From positions 46,574 to 110,573 of the forward strand of contig CALWOC010000005.1 in assembly GCA_944383015.1 (NCBI GenBank): 64,000 bases of DNA, given 5' to 3'. The notes beneath the pieces are model-generated. The model was not told the origin of the DNA, did not search any database, and worked only from the letters and a program-made list of their open reading frames with translations. Shown here piece by piece: positions 8,420 to 17,457 of the stretch; the first letter of the stretch is position 1; each line of letters begins with the position of its first letter. Origin of the DNA: an uncultured Clostridia bacterium (GTDB taxonomy: Bacteria > Bacillota > Clostridia > TANB77 > CAG-465). Both the position numbers and the translations under genes were made by a program.

Positions 8420-9892
8420 TTACTTTCCCTCCTCTATTGTTGGAATCTCATTATGATATGATGTATTTTGTTCAAATGTATATGCAACTTGTAGTAAATT
8501 CTTCTCATCAAAAGCTTTAGCTATAAATTGAATTCCTATTGGCATACCATTTTTATCAAAACCACCTGGCACAGATATTCCTGGAAGACCAGCAATATTT
8601 ACTGGAACTGTATATATATCTTCTAAGTACATCTCTAAAGGTGATGCATTATGTGCTCCAAATTTAAATGAAGTGTTTGGAGCCGTTGGTATCATTATAA
8701 CATCACATGACTCAAAAGCCTTCTTAAAGTTTTCAACAATAAGAGTTCTTACTTGTTGAGCACGTTTATAGTATGCATCATAGTATCCTGAAGATAAAAC
8801 ATAAGTACCAAGCATAATTCTTCTTTTTACTTCATCTCCAAATCCCTCTGTTCTAGATTTTCTATATAGCTCATCTAAATCATCAAAATCTTTAGTTCTA
8901 TATCCATATCTGATACCATCATATCTTCCTAAATTTGATGATGCTTCTGCTGTAGCAATAATATAATAAGTTGCAAGCGAATATTTTGCATATTCTAAGT
9001 TTATCTCTTTAATTTTTGCTCCTAATGACTCTAACTTTTTAATTGCGTTATCATATGCAAGTTTTACATCACTATTTATTCCATCATTTATAAAATCTGT
9101 TGGTATTCCTATAACTTTTCCTTCTACACTATTTATAAGAGCTTTTGTATAATCCTCTTTTTCAATATTAGCAGAAGTTGTGTCTAATTTATCATGCCCT
9201 GCTATAACATTTAGCATTATAGTAGCATCTTCAACTGTTCTTGCAAATGGACCTATTTGATCAAGTGATGATGCAAACGCAATCAAACCAAATCTAGATA
9301 TTAGTCCATATGTTGGTTTAAGTCCAACAACAGAACAATATGAAGCTGGCTGTCTTATAGATCCTCCTGTATCAGAACCTAATGAAGCGTATGCCATTTG
9401 AGCAGAAACAGCAGCAGCACTTCCGCCAGATGAACCACCTGGAACTCTAGACAAATCCCAAGGATTTTTTGTCTTTTTAATATATGAAGTCTCAGTTGAT
9501 GACCCCATTGCAAATTCGTCCATATTAGTTTTTCCAATTACTATTGCACCTGCATCTTCTAATTTTTTAATTACAGTTGCATCATAAATTGGCACAAAAT
9601 TTTCAAGCATTCTTGATGCACATGTTGTTTTAACACCATTTGTACAAATATTATCCTTAATTGCTATAGGAACGCCACCAAGTACTCCAATATCTTCACC
9701 ATTATCTAGTCTTTGTTGTAGTTTCTCAGCTCTTTCATATGCATTTTTTTGTGTCAAAGTAATATATGCATCAACTTTTGGCTCTACATCTTCAATTCTA
9801 GAGTAAATATTATCTAGAACTTCTTTTATACTAACTTCTTTATTTTTTATTTTTTTAGCCACTTCAGTTAGTGTTAAACTGTATAAATCCAT
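8420..9892 (-). CDS. gatA: Asp/Glu-tRNA amidotransferase subunit A
   Basis: The glutaminase subunit of GatCAB, from the amidase-signature family, 490 residues. It releases ammonia from glutamine and channels it to GatB. The Ser-cisSer-Lys triad elements are visible: the catalytic Lys in AIKDNICTNG, the Gly/Ser-rich GGSSGGSAAAVSA, and the nucleophile region SLGSDTGGSIRQPAS. It lies 12 bases after gatC in the order gatC-gatA-gatB. Confidence 0.97.
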   Translation of the reverse strand: MDLYSLTLTEVAKKIKNKEVSIKEVLDNIYSRIEDVEPKVDAYITLTQKNAYERAEKLQQRLDNGEDIGVLGGVPIAIKDNICTNGVKTTCASRMLENFVPIYDATVIKKLEDAGAIVIGKTNMDEFAMGSSTETSYIKKTKNPWDLSRVPGGSSGGSAAAVSAQMAYASLGSDTGGSIRQPASYCSVVGLKPTYGLISRFGLIAFASSLDQIGPFARTVEDATIMLNVIAGHDKLDTTSANIEKEDYTKALINSVEGKVIGIPTDFINDGINSDVKLAYDNAIKKLESLGAKIKEINLEYAKYSLATYYIIATAEASSNLGRYDGIRYGYRTKDFDDLDELYRKSRTEGFGDEVKRRIMLGTYVLSSGYYDAYYKRAQQVRTLIVENFKKAFESCDVIMIPTAPNTSFKFGAHNASPLEMYLEDIYTVPVNIAGLPGISVPGGFDKNGMPIGIQFIAKAFDEKNLLQVAYTFEQNTSYHNEIPTIEEGK

Positions 9893-9904
9893 TACTTATT
9901 CCCC

Positions 9905-10192
9905 CTATTCTACAACTTTTGGAACACTTACACATCCTGCATCTTTACTTGGTGCATTCTTAAGTATTTCTTCTCTATCATATGAAGGTTGCACTTCATC
10001 TTTTCTAAATACATTCTTTATATCTAATATATGTGCAGTTGGTTTTATTCCATCTACATCTATATTTGAAAGCTCATTTGCAAAATTAACAATATCAGAT
10101 AGCTCTGTAGTATATTTTTCAAGTTCTTCATCTGTAAGATTTAATTTTGATAAATTTGCAATATGCTTTACATCTTCTTTTGATACGCTCAT
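9905..10192 (-). CDS. gatC: Asp/Glu-tRNA amidotransferase subunit C
   Basis: A small 95-residue subunit that wraps around GatA and stabilises the A-B complex. It matches the family from start to end: SKEDVKHIANLSKLNLTDEE at the N terminus, then the GIKPTAH and FRKDEVQPS blocks. It is the first gene of the operon, behind a near-consensus promoter. Confidence 0.93.
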   Translation of the reverse strand: MSVSKEDVKHIANLSKLNLTDEELEKYTTELSDIVNFANELSNIDVDGIKPTAHILDIKNVFRKDEVQPSYDREEILKNAPSKDAGCVSVPKVVE

Positions 10193-10220
10193 TTAAAAGC
10201 CCCCTTTACATACATTGATT

Positions 10221-10249
10221 ATTATACTTTAAATGGTAATTTCTGTCAA
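10221..10249 (-). promoter_or_regulatory. Promoter of the gatCAB operon
   Basis: Consensus TTGACA, 17-base spacer, consensus TATAAT on the minus strand. There is no T-box or other leader between it and gatC. Confidence 0.75.
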
Positions 10250-10288
10250 GGTAAAATGCCTATATACCGCCATTTTTAACAATAAATG

Positions 10289-10317
10289 CAAAAAAGAACA
10301 ACCACTAATTTGGTTGT
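10289..10317 (-). terminator. Terminator of the FUSC-like gene
   Basis: A 7-bp stem ACAACCA/TGGTTGT with a T-rich tail, just after the stop codon. Confidence 0.65.
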
Positions 10318-10327
10318 ACTAAAATTT

Positions 10328-10855
10328 TTATCTACCTTTTTCATTATATGTAGTTATTTTCTTTTTTCTTCTTGGATCATATAAATTTACAACCATTGCA
10401 ACTAAACTTGCAATAATTGTTGTAACCATAATTTCTAGTGGATAAATCCAACTTATCTCAGGAGGCTCTTCTAGTGTTATTGCTAAAAACACATAACATG
10501 CAATAAGAATATATTCTGCTTTATTAATAAGCTTACTACAAAAATATAATATTAAAAATATACCGATTGGTACTAAAACTATTTCCAATATGTTTGAATT
10601 TGTAATATATCCTATTGCCATAGCTACGGTTCCAATTATTCCACCTATTACCGTAGAGCCAATCCTATTTTTTACTTGTTTAAATGTCTGTGTAACATCA
10701 TCTTGTATAGCAATTATCGCAACAACAGCTAAATCATATGGAGCAAAAATTCCGTTACTACATACACTAATTATCATAACTATCAATAGTGCAATAACAG
10801 TTTTTATTATTCTAAGACCTGGCAATATTGAATGTTCTACTTTAATTTTCTTCAT
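10328..10855 (-). CDS. FUSC / aromatic acid exporter-like membrane protein
   Basis: A 175-residue membrane protein resembling the N-terminal transmembrane half of the ArAE/FUSC family. It starts with GLRIIKTVIALLIVM, then IFAPYDLAVVAIIAIQDD, and a basic segment with KQVKNRIGSTVIGGIIGT, the typical loop of this fold. About five to six hydrophobic segments are visible and there is a basic C terminus (RRKKK). Family members export aromatic or lipophilic compounds; the substrate here is unknown and the usual soluble C-terminal domain is absent. It has its own extended -10 promoter. Confidence 0.7.
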   Translation of the reverse strand: MKKIKVEHSILPGLRIIKTVIALLIVMIISVCSNGIFAPYDLAVVAIIAIQDDVTQTFKQVKNRIGSTVIGGIIGTVAMAIGYITNSNILEIVLVPIGIFLILYFCSKLINKAEYILIACYVFLAITLEEPPEISWIYPLEIMVTTIIASLVAMVVNLYDPRRKKKITTYNEKGR

Positions 10856-10872
10856 GTAACTCCCTCAGTGAA

Positions 10873-10901
10873 ATGTTAGCATAAAAGAAAAATTAAGTCA
10901 A
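10873..10901 (-). promoter_or_regulatory. Promoter of the FUSC-like gene
   Basis: TTGACT, 17-base spacer, TAACAT with an extended TGC motif. The predicted transcript start is only about 12-15 bases before the start codon. It lies downstream of a separate terminator at 10911-10946. Confidence 0.6.
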
Positions 10902-10910
10902 GCTAATTGC

Positions 10911-10946
10911 AATAAAAATGAAGGCAAGTCAACGGGACTCACCTTC
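10911..10946 (-). terminator. Terminator of a short upstream transcript
   Basis: On the minus strand an 11-bp stem (GAAGGTGAGTC against GACTTGCCTTC, two G-U pairs, loop CCGTT) is followed by ATTTTTATT. The stop of the histidine kinase gene is about 370 bases upstream and a tiny ORF lies between. The remaining sequence up to the kinase gene is AT-rich and I see no other gene in it. Confidence 0.6.
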
Positions 10947-11072
10947 TAAAAAAATCAAGTTTATATATGAAAAAACTATTTATATTATTTGTTCTTTTTT
11001 TATTTTTTCGTTCGTTTTATTATTTTTGTATAGGAATTGTTTTTTGTTTTCTAATTATGAATAATGTAAATT

Positions 11073-11105
11073 TTAAAGCAAAAACTTACCAAACTCTCTT
11101 TGCAT
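11073..11105 (-). CDS. Possible 10-residue leader or small peptide (MQREFGKFLL)
   Basis: An ATG preceded by a strong ribosome site (AGAGGTGATAA) opens a 10-codon frame ending in TAA. About 130 bases downstream is an intrinsic terminator, and beyond that the FUSC-like gene. A strong ribosome site on a tiny ORF followed by a terminator is the form of ribosome-mediated attenuators of exporter and resistance genes, but the FUSC gene has its own promoter after the terminator. It could instead be an independent small transcript of about 200 bases. Whether it is translated is inference. Confidence 0.35.
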   Translation of the reverse strand: MQREFGKFLL

Positions 11106-11150
11106 TTTATCACCTCTTTCATAACATTATTATACATATTAATTGTGTCG

Positions 11151-11168
11151 ACATTATGTATGTAATGT
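11151..11168. promoter_or_regulatory. Inverted repeat, possible operator
   Basis: ACATTA, 6-base spacer, TAATGT. It lies about 45-65 bases upstream of the tiny ORF and just upstream of a TATAAT-like element on the minus strand. Confidence 0.3.
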
Positions 11169-11312
11169 TAAATATATATGAAGTTTAAAATTTTGGTATT
11201 TTTATGTTAGAGATTACTTTTTAAATACTATAAATCTTAACTTCTTGACTATATTATACATATACATTGTGAAAAAAATATGTATGAATAATGAAATAAC
11301 AAAGAAATGATA

Positions 11313-12794
11313 TTACTTTTTATTAAATTCCATATCCTTTTTAGAAATTCTTTCTAAGTCAAACCAAAAGTTACTTCCTTTTCCAACTTCAGATTCAACT
11401 CCAAAATCTGAAGAATGTTTTATTAGTATATTTTTAACTATAGAAAGTCCAAGTCCACTACCTTGTACTTGTCTAGTAAATGAGTCACTAGCTTTATAAT
11501 ATCTATCCCATATATGTTCTAAATCTTCTTTAGAGATTCCTACACCATTATCAATTACTTCAACTTTTATTCGTTTTTGTGTTGCAGTAACTTTAATTTG
11601 TATTTTTTTCTTTCCTTCTCCACTATGTTTTATAGCATTAATTACCAAATTATATAATACCTGCTCAATTTTAGTTTTATCTGCTAAAACGTAAAGATCT
11701 TTAGGAATTGAATATTCAATTATATGTTCAGGATCAATGTTTGATAATTTTATTCTATCTATTAATGAGCTTGCAAGTTCACTAAAGTTTATTTTCTCTT
11801 TATTTATAGAAATAATTCCTGACTCAATTTTAGATAAATCCATCATATCATTTACAAGTCTTGTAAGTCTATCTGTCTCATCTATAATTACTTTTAAATG
11901 CTCTTCTCTTTTTTCTTTATTATCACCAGATAAATCTCTTATCATTTCTGAATATGCTTTTATCATTGTAAGAGGAGTCTTCAAATCATGCGAAACATTA
12001 GCTATTAATTCTCTTTTTATTTCATCTGTTCTCTCTAATGAATTTGTTGCTTTGTTTAATGTATCAGCAAGTTCATCAAGCTCTTCATAGCCACATTTTT
12101 CAAATACAATATTATAATCTCCCTTACTTAATTTTTTGGCTGTATCATTCATTTGTTTTATAGGTCTTGATAGTCTTTTAGACATAAAAAGAGAAATAAC
12201 TGTTGATACAATAAGTGAAATTATTGTTATATAAATAAGCTGACTTGTTATAACCGATGAAGTTGCATCAATCGGATCAATTGACATTAATATAACATAA
12301 CAATATTCTGTATCTGGTATTGTCTTACCATATACATAAACCTGCGTTTTAAATTTATCTACATTTAGTGTATAACTAATTCTCTTAGTTGGACTTTCTT
12401 CTATTTTTTGTGCTATATCACTTATATCTACAGATACATTTCTTCCTGGCATCTGTGCCAAAATTCCACTTTGTGATTGCGTATAATAATTTTGTGTAAC
12501 ATAAGATGCATTAGTATAAAAAAGCTCTCCATCTTTATCAAAAATGTATATAGAAGCTGAATTTTTATATGCTGTTTTATCTATCTCATCTTTGTAGTCT
12601 AAAGCATTTTTAAATATATTTTCTACTTCAATTCCAACTTGAGCTGTCTCAGCTTTTTTCATTGTGCTATAATATGTTTGCAAAAACACAACCTGCATAA
12701 ACCATAAAAGAACAAATATTATTACTGCAAGAAGTATAAAATATACCCATAGCATAAATGTTATAGATCTTGAGTTATTACTTTTACTCTTCAA
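11313..12794 (-). CDS. Membrane sensor histidine kinase
   Basis: A 493-residue two-component kinase. A first membrane segment (about residues 13-33) and a second (about 185-205) flank an extracytoplasmic sensor domain of about 150 residues. These are followed by a HAMP linker, the dimerisation domain with phospho-acceptor His in NVSHDLKTPL, and an ATPase domain with the N box (NLVINAIKHS), G1 (DNGVGI) and G2 (GSGLGLSIVK). The start appears to be TTG, 7 bases after GGGG and overlapping the regulator's last codons by 11 bases, which implies translational coupling. The signal is unknown; the architecture resembles envelope-stress kinases. Confidence 0.9.
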   Translation of the reverse strand: MKSKSNNSRSITFMLWVYFILLAVIIFVLLWFMQVVFLQTYYSTMKKAETAQVGIEVENIFKNALDYKDEIDKTAYKNSASIYIFDKDGELFYTNASYVTQNYYTQSQSGILAQMPGRNVSVDISDIAQKIEESPTKRISYTLNVDKFKTQVYVYGKTIPDTEYCYVILMSIDPIDATSSVITSQLIYITIISLIVSTVISLFMSKRLSRPIKQMNDTAKKLSKGDYNIVFEKCGYEELDELADTLNKATNSLERTDEIKRELIANVSHDLKTPLTMIKAYSEMIRDLSGDNKEKREEHLKVIIDETDRLTRLVNDMMDLSKIESGIISINKEKINFSELASSLIDRIKLSNIDPEHIIEYSIPKDLYVLADKTKIEQVLYNLVINAIKHSGEGKKKIQIKVTATQKRIKVEVIDNGVGISKEDLEHIWDRYYKASDSFTRQVQGSGLGLSIVKNILIKHSSDFGVESEVGKGSNFWFDLERISKKDMEFNKK

Positions 12795-13458
12795 ATTTAT
12801 ACCCCATTCCTCTAACTGTTACAATCTTATCTCTATATTTTCCAAGATTATTCCTTAGCATTTTAACATGAGTATCTACTGTTCTATCCTCACCAAAAAA
12901 GTCATATCCCCATACTTCATTTAGTATCTTTTCTCTTGATAGTGCTATATTCTTATTTAATATAAAATATTGTAACAATTCATACTCTTTTGGAGTCAAG
13001 TCTTTCTTTACACCATCTACATACACATTTCTTCCAAGCATATCTATCTCTAAACCATCAAGAACATATTTTTCTTGTTTAGAAGTTTCTGTAGCACTTG
13101 ATTTACTTCTTGTTAAAACAGCATTAATTCTTGCCATAAGTTCTTTAGGACTAAATGGTTTTACAACATAATCATCTACTCCTATTTCAAATCCAAAAAG
13201 TTTATCATATTCTTCTCCTCTTGCTGAAAGCATTATGACAGGAATATTTTTTATTTTCTTAATTTCTTTAATAGATGAAAAGCCATCAAGTTTTGGCATC
13301 ATTACATCCATTATTATAATATCATAATTTCCTGCTTTACATTTTGCAATAGCTTCCATACCATCTGATGCCTCATCTATTTCATATCCTTCAAATTCTG
13401 CATATTCCTTTATTACATTTCTTATTTTTTCTTCGTCATCAACTACTAATACTCTCAT
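12784..13458 (-). CDS. OmpR-family response regulator
   Basis: A 224-residue partner of the overlapping kinase. The receiver domain has the acidic pair Asp8-Asp9, the phospho-acceptor Asp near residue 52 (DIIIMDVMMP), the Thr/Ser position in VIMLSA and Lys in VVKPFSP. The C-terminal winged helix contains LTPKEYELLQYF and RTVDTHVKMLR. AAAGGTGGG precedes the ATG. Targets cannot be told from the sequence; the nearest genes besides the kinase are small membrane proteins. Confidence 0.93.
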   Translation of the reverse strand: MRVLVVDDEEKIRNVIKEYAEFEGYEIDEASDGMEAIAKCKAGNYDIIIMDVMMPKLDGFSSIKEIKKIKNIPVIMLSARGEEYDKLFGFEIGVDDYVVKPFSPKELMARINAVLTRSKSSATETSKQEKYVLDGLEIDMLGRNVYVDGVKKDLTPKEYELLQYFILNKNIALSREKILNEVWGYDFFGEDRTVDTHVKMLRNNLGKYRDKIVTVRGMGYKFEE

Positions 13459-13569
13459 ATTATCCCACCTTTAATTTAACATAATCAGATATTACCATAA
13501 ATATGTGATAATTATATGATACATCGGTTAAATTATACCATATAAAATTCAAAAATAATATAATAAAAT

Positions 13570-13605
13570 ATTAAAAAATACTTAAGTTTTTTTAACTTAA
13601 GTATT
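13570..13605 (-). terminator. Terminator of the 77-residue membrane protein gene
   Basis: A long stem AATACTTAAGTT and its complement, followed by TTTT and an AT-rich tail. It overlaps the stop codon. Confidence 0.7.
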
Positions 13606-13830
13606 AAAAATATTAATATTTAAAAAATTATTATATTTAAGAACCAAAAATATTGTTAATATAATAGCTAATATAACAATTAATATTATAGTTAAAATAT
13701 ATCTTCTTGTACCGCGTTCTGATATTTTAATGGGACCAGAATAAAAAATTCTAAACACAAGATAAACTGCTCCAAGACTTGCTAAGAAAATATATATTAC
13801 TAATAATATAGAATTTAAATTTAAATTCAT
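13597..13830 (-). CDS. Small two-pass membrane protein
   Basis: A 77-residue protein with two hydrophobic segments (about residues 7-28 and 43-66). They are separated by a basic loop with GPIKISERGTRR. A strong ribosome site (GAGGGGG) lies 8 bases upstream, and the gene has its own terminator, so it is a genuine gene. I do not recognise the family; the topology places both ends outside or both inside. Confidence 0.65.
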   Translation of the reverse strand: MNLNLNSILLVIYIFLASLGAVYLVFRIFYSGPIKISERGTRRYILTIILIVILAIILTIFLVLKYNNFLNINIFNT

Positions 13831-13904
13831 TTTTCATACCCCCTCGATAATTTTATCTAAGACAAAATTTTCAGCTAAAAAGATTATATATAAAAAATTT
13901 TAAA

Positions 13905-13933
13905 AAAACAATAAAAAAGTGCTATAAAGCACT
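13905..13933 (-). terminator. Terminator of the 196-residue membrane protein gene
   Basis: A short AGTGC/GCACT stem with a run of six T on the minus strand, overlapping the stop codon. Confidence 0.65.
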
Positions 13934-14512
13934 CTTTTGTTTATACAATTCCTTAAATTTTCCTTCTTGTTTTTCAAAATCTACTCTAATACCAGTATCT
14001 ATATTATATCCAGATAATGCTAAATTACCTTCTTCGTCAAAATATATCATAACAATATAGTATGTATTTACATATCCATTTTCACTTTTTATATTATTTA
14101 TATAAAGCTCTTGATTTTGTAGCTCTAAAAATCCTAGAATATAATCTTCTCTCTTAAAATCTTGAATATAACTACTATATTCAAATTCTATATTAGGATT
14201 TAAATTCTCTCCATAAGTTAATATATATTTTCCCTTCATGTCAATTGACTGGTCTAAAATATTATAACTTAATATATAGTTTTCCTCATCAGCAAACAAT
14301 AAAGTGGAATTATCACTTAACAAAAATGCCTCTTTGCTCAAGTCCAAGTCATCCTTTTTTATAACTAATTTTAAAATAATTAAAACAGCTAATATTAAAA
14401 TTATGAATATTATAAAAATAGTTATTATAGACTTTCTTTTCTTCTTTTGTACAATACTAGTATGATTATTTGAATTGTCTGGACCATCTTCTTTTTCTTT
14501 AATGTCCTCCAT
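13922..14512 (-). CDS. Membrane-anchored extracytoplasmic protein, unknown
   Basis: A 196-residue protein. An acidic then lysine-rich head is followed by one membrane segment (about residues 29-49) and an extracytoplasmic domain rich in Asp, Glu, Asn and Tyr. AGGAGG positioned before the ATG at 14512 decides the start over an in-frame upstream codon at 14530. No family is recognised. It stands alone between two terminated units. Confidence 0.65.
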   Translation of the reverse strand: MEDIKEKEDGPDNSNNHTSIVQKKKRKSIITIFIIFIILILAVLIILKLVIKKDDLDLSKEAFLLSDNSTLLFADEENYILSYNILDQSIDMKGKYILTYGENLNPNIEFEYSSYIQDFKREDYILGFLELQNQELYINNIKSENGYVNTYYIVMIYFDEEGNLALSGYNIDTGIRVDFEKQEGKFKELYKQKSAL

Positions 14513-14634
14513 ATTCTTCCTCCTAATCATAATTATGAATAAATTATATCATAACCATAATAAAATTTTAAATAGTTATTTATATAATATATAAAATTTA
14601 TAAACTTTAATATATTAGACACCAAATAATAGTG

Positions 14635-15831
14635 CTATAAGTTATTAACAATATTAAGAGTATCTCTTGCAATCATAAGCTCTTCATTTGTAGGAACCAC
14701 ATATAGTTTTGCCTTAGAATCATCTGTGCTAATTAGTCTCTCTTCAGCTCTAATATTATTTCTATCTTTATCTAATTTTATTCCAAAGCATTCTAAATAT
14801 TTACATATTCTAGCTCTTGCATCAATTCCTTTTTCTCCAACACCACCACTAAAGGTTATAATATCTACTCCTTGAAGTGTAACAATATATGAAGCAATAG
14901 TTTGAGCAATCTTATATGCTTGTGTATCTAAAGCAAGTATTGATCTTTTATCTCCATTTTCATATTCTCTTTCAATATCTCTATAATCTTCTGATACACC
15001 TGACACTCCCCATGCACCAGACTTTTTATTTAGCATACTTTCTATTTCATTTGCATCTAAATCTTCAATTCTCATTATATATGGTATTATTGCAGGATCT
15101 ATATCACCTGATCTTGTTGCCATAGGAATACCAGCTGTAGGCGTAAGTCCCATAGTAGTATCTACTGACTTACCTTTATCTATTGCACATATTGATGCAC
15201 CTTGACCGATATGACAATTAATAATTTTTAATTTTTTTATATCCTCACCTACTATCTGTGCTACTCTATTTGATACATATTTATGACTAGTACCATGAAA
15301 TCCATATTTTCTAATCTTATATTTTTCATAATACTTATATGGTATCTGATATATATATGCCATAGGAGGAAGTGTCTGATGAAATGCAGTATCAAAAACT
15401 GCAACCATAGGTATATCTTTTAGTACTTTTCTTGTTGCTTTTATCCCCTCTATTCCTTCTGGATTATGTAGTGGCGCAAGTGGTATACATTTTTCGATTT
15501 CTTTTATCACCTCATCTGTTATTAATACAGATTCACTATATTTTTCTCCACCATGAACTATTCTATGTCCAACAGCTGAAATATCATCTAAAGAATTAAT
15601 TATATTATACTTTTCATCTTGAATTAATTTTAAAACAGTCTTTATCGCTTCTTCATAATTTCTAGCTGCTTTTTCTTTTTCATATTTTTCTCCTCTAACA
15701 TTAAATCTTAAACAAGATCTTTTGCCACCTATTCTTTCATAGTTTCCCTTTACTATTCTCTCTTCATTTTCCATATCTATCACTTGGAATTTTAAAGATG
15801 AACTTCCACAATTTAACACTAATATCTTCAT
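14635..15831 (-). CDS. ackA: Acetate kinase
   Basis: Interconverts acetyl phosphate + ADP and acetate + ATP, the final ATP-forming step of acetate fermentation. The 398 residues match the family: LNCGSSSLKF at the N terminus, the GHRIVHGG substrate loop, FDTAFHQTLP, and the phosphate-binding TFSGGVGE near residue 326. GGAG lies 8 bases before the ATG at 15831; an in-frame GTG 9 bases earlier is too close to it. No pta gene is adjacent, so phosphotransacetylase must be encoded elsewhere. Confidence 0.97.
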   Translation of the reverse strand: MKILVLNCGSSSLKFQVIDMENEERIVKGNYERIGGKRSCLRFNVRGEKYEKEKAARNYEEAIKTVLKLIQDEKYNIINSLDDISAVGHRIVHGGEKYSESVLITDEVIKEIEKCIPLAPLHNPEGIEGIKATRKVLKDIPMVAVFDTAFHQTLPPMAYIYQIPYKYYEKYKIRKYGFHGTSHKYVSNRVAQIVGEDIKKLKIINCHIGQGASICAIDKGKSVDTTMGLTPTAGIPMATRSGDIDPAIIPYIMRIEDLDANEIESMLNKKSGAWGVSGVSEDYRDIEREYENGDKRSILALDTQAYKIAQTIASYIVTLQGVDIITFSGGVGEKGIDARARICKYLECFGIKLDKDRNNIRAEERLISTDDSKAKLYVVPTNEELMIARDTLNIVNNL

Positions 15832-15862
15832 TACATTCACTCCTTTTTTAAGTTGATATTTA

Positions 15863-15891
15863 ATTATATCATTATTTTTTACGGTTGTAAA
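15863..15891 (-). promoter_or_regulatory. Promoter of ackA
   Basis: TTTACA, 17-base spacer, TATAAT with an extended TGA motif. Confidence 0.6.
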
Positions 15892-15904
15892 TAATATAAA
15901 TACA

Positions 15905-15938
15905 AATAGAAAAAACTAGCTAAATTTAGCTAGTTTTT
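15905..15938 (-). terminator. Terminator of the 15.9-18.4 kb operon
   Basis: A perfect stem AAAAACTAGCTAAA and its complement with a T-rich tail. It overlaps the stop codon of the nucleotidase gene. Confidence 0.8.
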
Positions 15939-16496
15939 AAGTAAATGTTCAATTTCTTTCCAATTATATACACGAAGTACATTACTTTCTTTTAATTCTT
16001 CATCTGAAATATTTTTGTTATGATATGAATCAAATAGAAGCTTTAACTTTACAGGTCCCTGAAGATTAGGAAGTCTATCATCTATCTGAACATCAGCAAC
16101 AAATATATTCTTAGAATTTGTAAATATAATCTTTTCTGGATCTAAAAAATCAAATTCTCTCATTAAATATTCAAATTTATCTTTAAATAGTTTTGCTGAC
16201 TTTCTTTCTGCGCCAAACATAACACAAGCTGAACAAATATAAATATCATAATACTTGTTAAGTCTTTTTAAAGTTTCTTTTACTCCCTCAAATAACACTG
16301 CATCTTTATAACCATCTTTTGATATATAGTAATCATAAAAAGCCTGTATTTTTTCCTCTGATCCAATAACATCATCAATAATATAATCAGTAAAATCTTC
16401 CTCTTTGTAATTTGTTCCACAAAACTCATTTAAAATTTTTAAAAATCCAGGTTTACAAATAACATAATCTAAGTCTACTAATAATTTTTTCTTCAT
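15930..16496 (-). CDS. 5'(3')-deoxyribonucleotidase-like HAD phosphatase (NT5C family)
   Basis: A 188-residue HAD-fold phosphatase. The nucleophile motif is LVDLDYVIC (usual DxDxV/T, with Asp7 and Asp9). The second motif is the ICSAC segment, and the late acidic motif is FVADVQIDDRLPN, characteristic of NT5C enzymes that dephosphorylate (deoxy)nucleoside monophosphates. It is the last gene of an operon whose other three members are unrecognised (15-base gap), so the physiological substrate may not be a free nucleotide. Confidence 0.75.
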   Translation of the reverse strand: MKKKLLVDLDYVICKPGFLKILNEFCGTNYKEEDFTDYIIDDVIGSEEKIQAFYDYYISKDGYKDAVLFEGVKETLKRLNKYYDIYICSACVMFGAERKSAKLFKDKFEYLMREFDFLDPEKIIFTNSKNIFVADVQIDDRLPNLQGPVKLKLLFDSYHNKNISDEELKESNVLRVYNWKEIEHLLKN

Positions 16497-16511
16497 AATA
16501 CCTCTCCTTTT

Positions 16512-17456
16512 TTATATTATACCACAATCTAATTTTATATCCGGATTATAAATAGTATAACTTTGTTTTAAAAGCTTTGATATAATATCTTCTTTTTCAT
16601 CTTCTTTAAAGTGTTCAAATTTATTCATATAAAAAAGATAACTAATATATCTATAGATTTCAATCTCAAGTTGAAACTTTGAAATAAGTCTTCTAGTATC
16701 ATTTTTAGTATTTTCAAGAACAATAGAAAACAAAGATATCTTTTTTACATACTCCTCAGGCATTATACTATATATAAATTGTAAATTATTTTGGCGTTTA
16801 CTGTCAACCATTTCTTGAAATGACTTATCATTAATTTTTAGTAGTAATTTCAAAAATTTTGAGCGTCTTGAAAACAAATATTTTTTTCCGGTTACATATG
16901 ACGATATCAAATCTGCACTTGCAAAATCTAAATAATAACACCATTTATCTAAAATACTTTTTCTAAAGCCACCAACATTTGGAAGGTATCCATCAGAAAA
17001 ATCTGTTAACATTTTATATTCAAAAAACTTATTTTTCTTAAATGTCTCTGAAAGCTTACTATAGTTTAGATATATATTTTTTTCATCAATACTTAAATAT
17101 ATCTCTATTAAATACGCTAATACTTTAATTAATATATCTTCTCCAAAATCTAAAATTTCTTTCCAAACAACAATTCTTTTTTTTATTGTTGATGAATATA
17201 TAATGCTATCTTTTCCAAAATCTACAAACCCATAGCCAAACACTATACTATCAATTTCATTTCCTACATTTTCACAAGATAATGCAACATTTTCTATAGT
17301 TATATTTAACTTATTTTCTTGTAAATCTAATAAAAATTTTTCAATAAGATTATTAGAATAAATTTTACAATGTTTTATCATTTGTTTTATTACAGTATCT
17401 AATGGTTTCTTTAACATATCATTTACATTACTCATTAAATATATATTAAAATTCAT
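16512..17456 (-). CDS. Unrecognised protein of the nucleotidase operon
   Basis: A 314-residue soluble-looking protein with no membrane segment or signal peptide. It is mainly helical in character, rich in Lys, Ile, Phe and Tyr, and has no recognisable catalytic motif. Its ATG is one base after the stop of the preceding gene (TAATATG), so translation is coupled. Sequence and context suggest it forms a complex or pathway with the 253-residue neighbour and the nucleotidase. I cannot name a family. Confidence 0.65.
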   Translation of the reverse strand: MNFNIYLMSNVNDMLKKPLDTVIKQMIKHCKIYSNNLIEKFLLDLQENKLNITIENVALSCENVGNEIDSIVFGYGFVDFGKDSIIYSSTIKKRIVVWKEILDFGEDILIKVLAYLIEIYLSIDEKNIYLNYSKLSETFKKNKFFEYKMLTDFSDGYLPNVGGFRKSILDKWCYYLDFASADLISSYVTGKKYLFSRRSKFLKLLLKINDKSFQEMVDSKRQNNLQFIYSIMPEEYVKKISLFSIVLENTKNDTRRLISKFQLEIEIYRYISYLFYMNKFEHFKEDEKEDIISKLLKQSYTIYNPDIKLDCGII

Positions 17457-17457
17457 A

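Noticed and set aside
10967..11188. Plus-strand frame of 73 codons in the gap before the histidine kinase
   Set aside because: No ribosome site, low-complexity Phe/Tyr/Ile composition, and it runs antisense to the terminator and tiny ORF unit on the minus strand.
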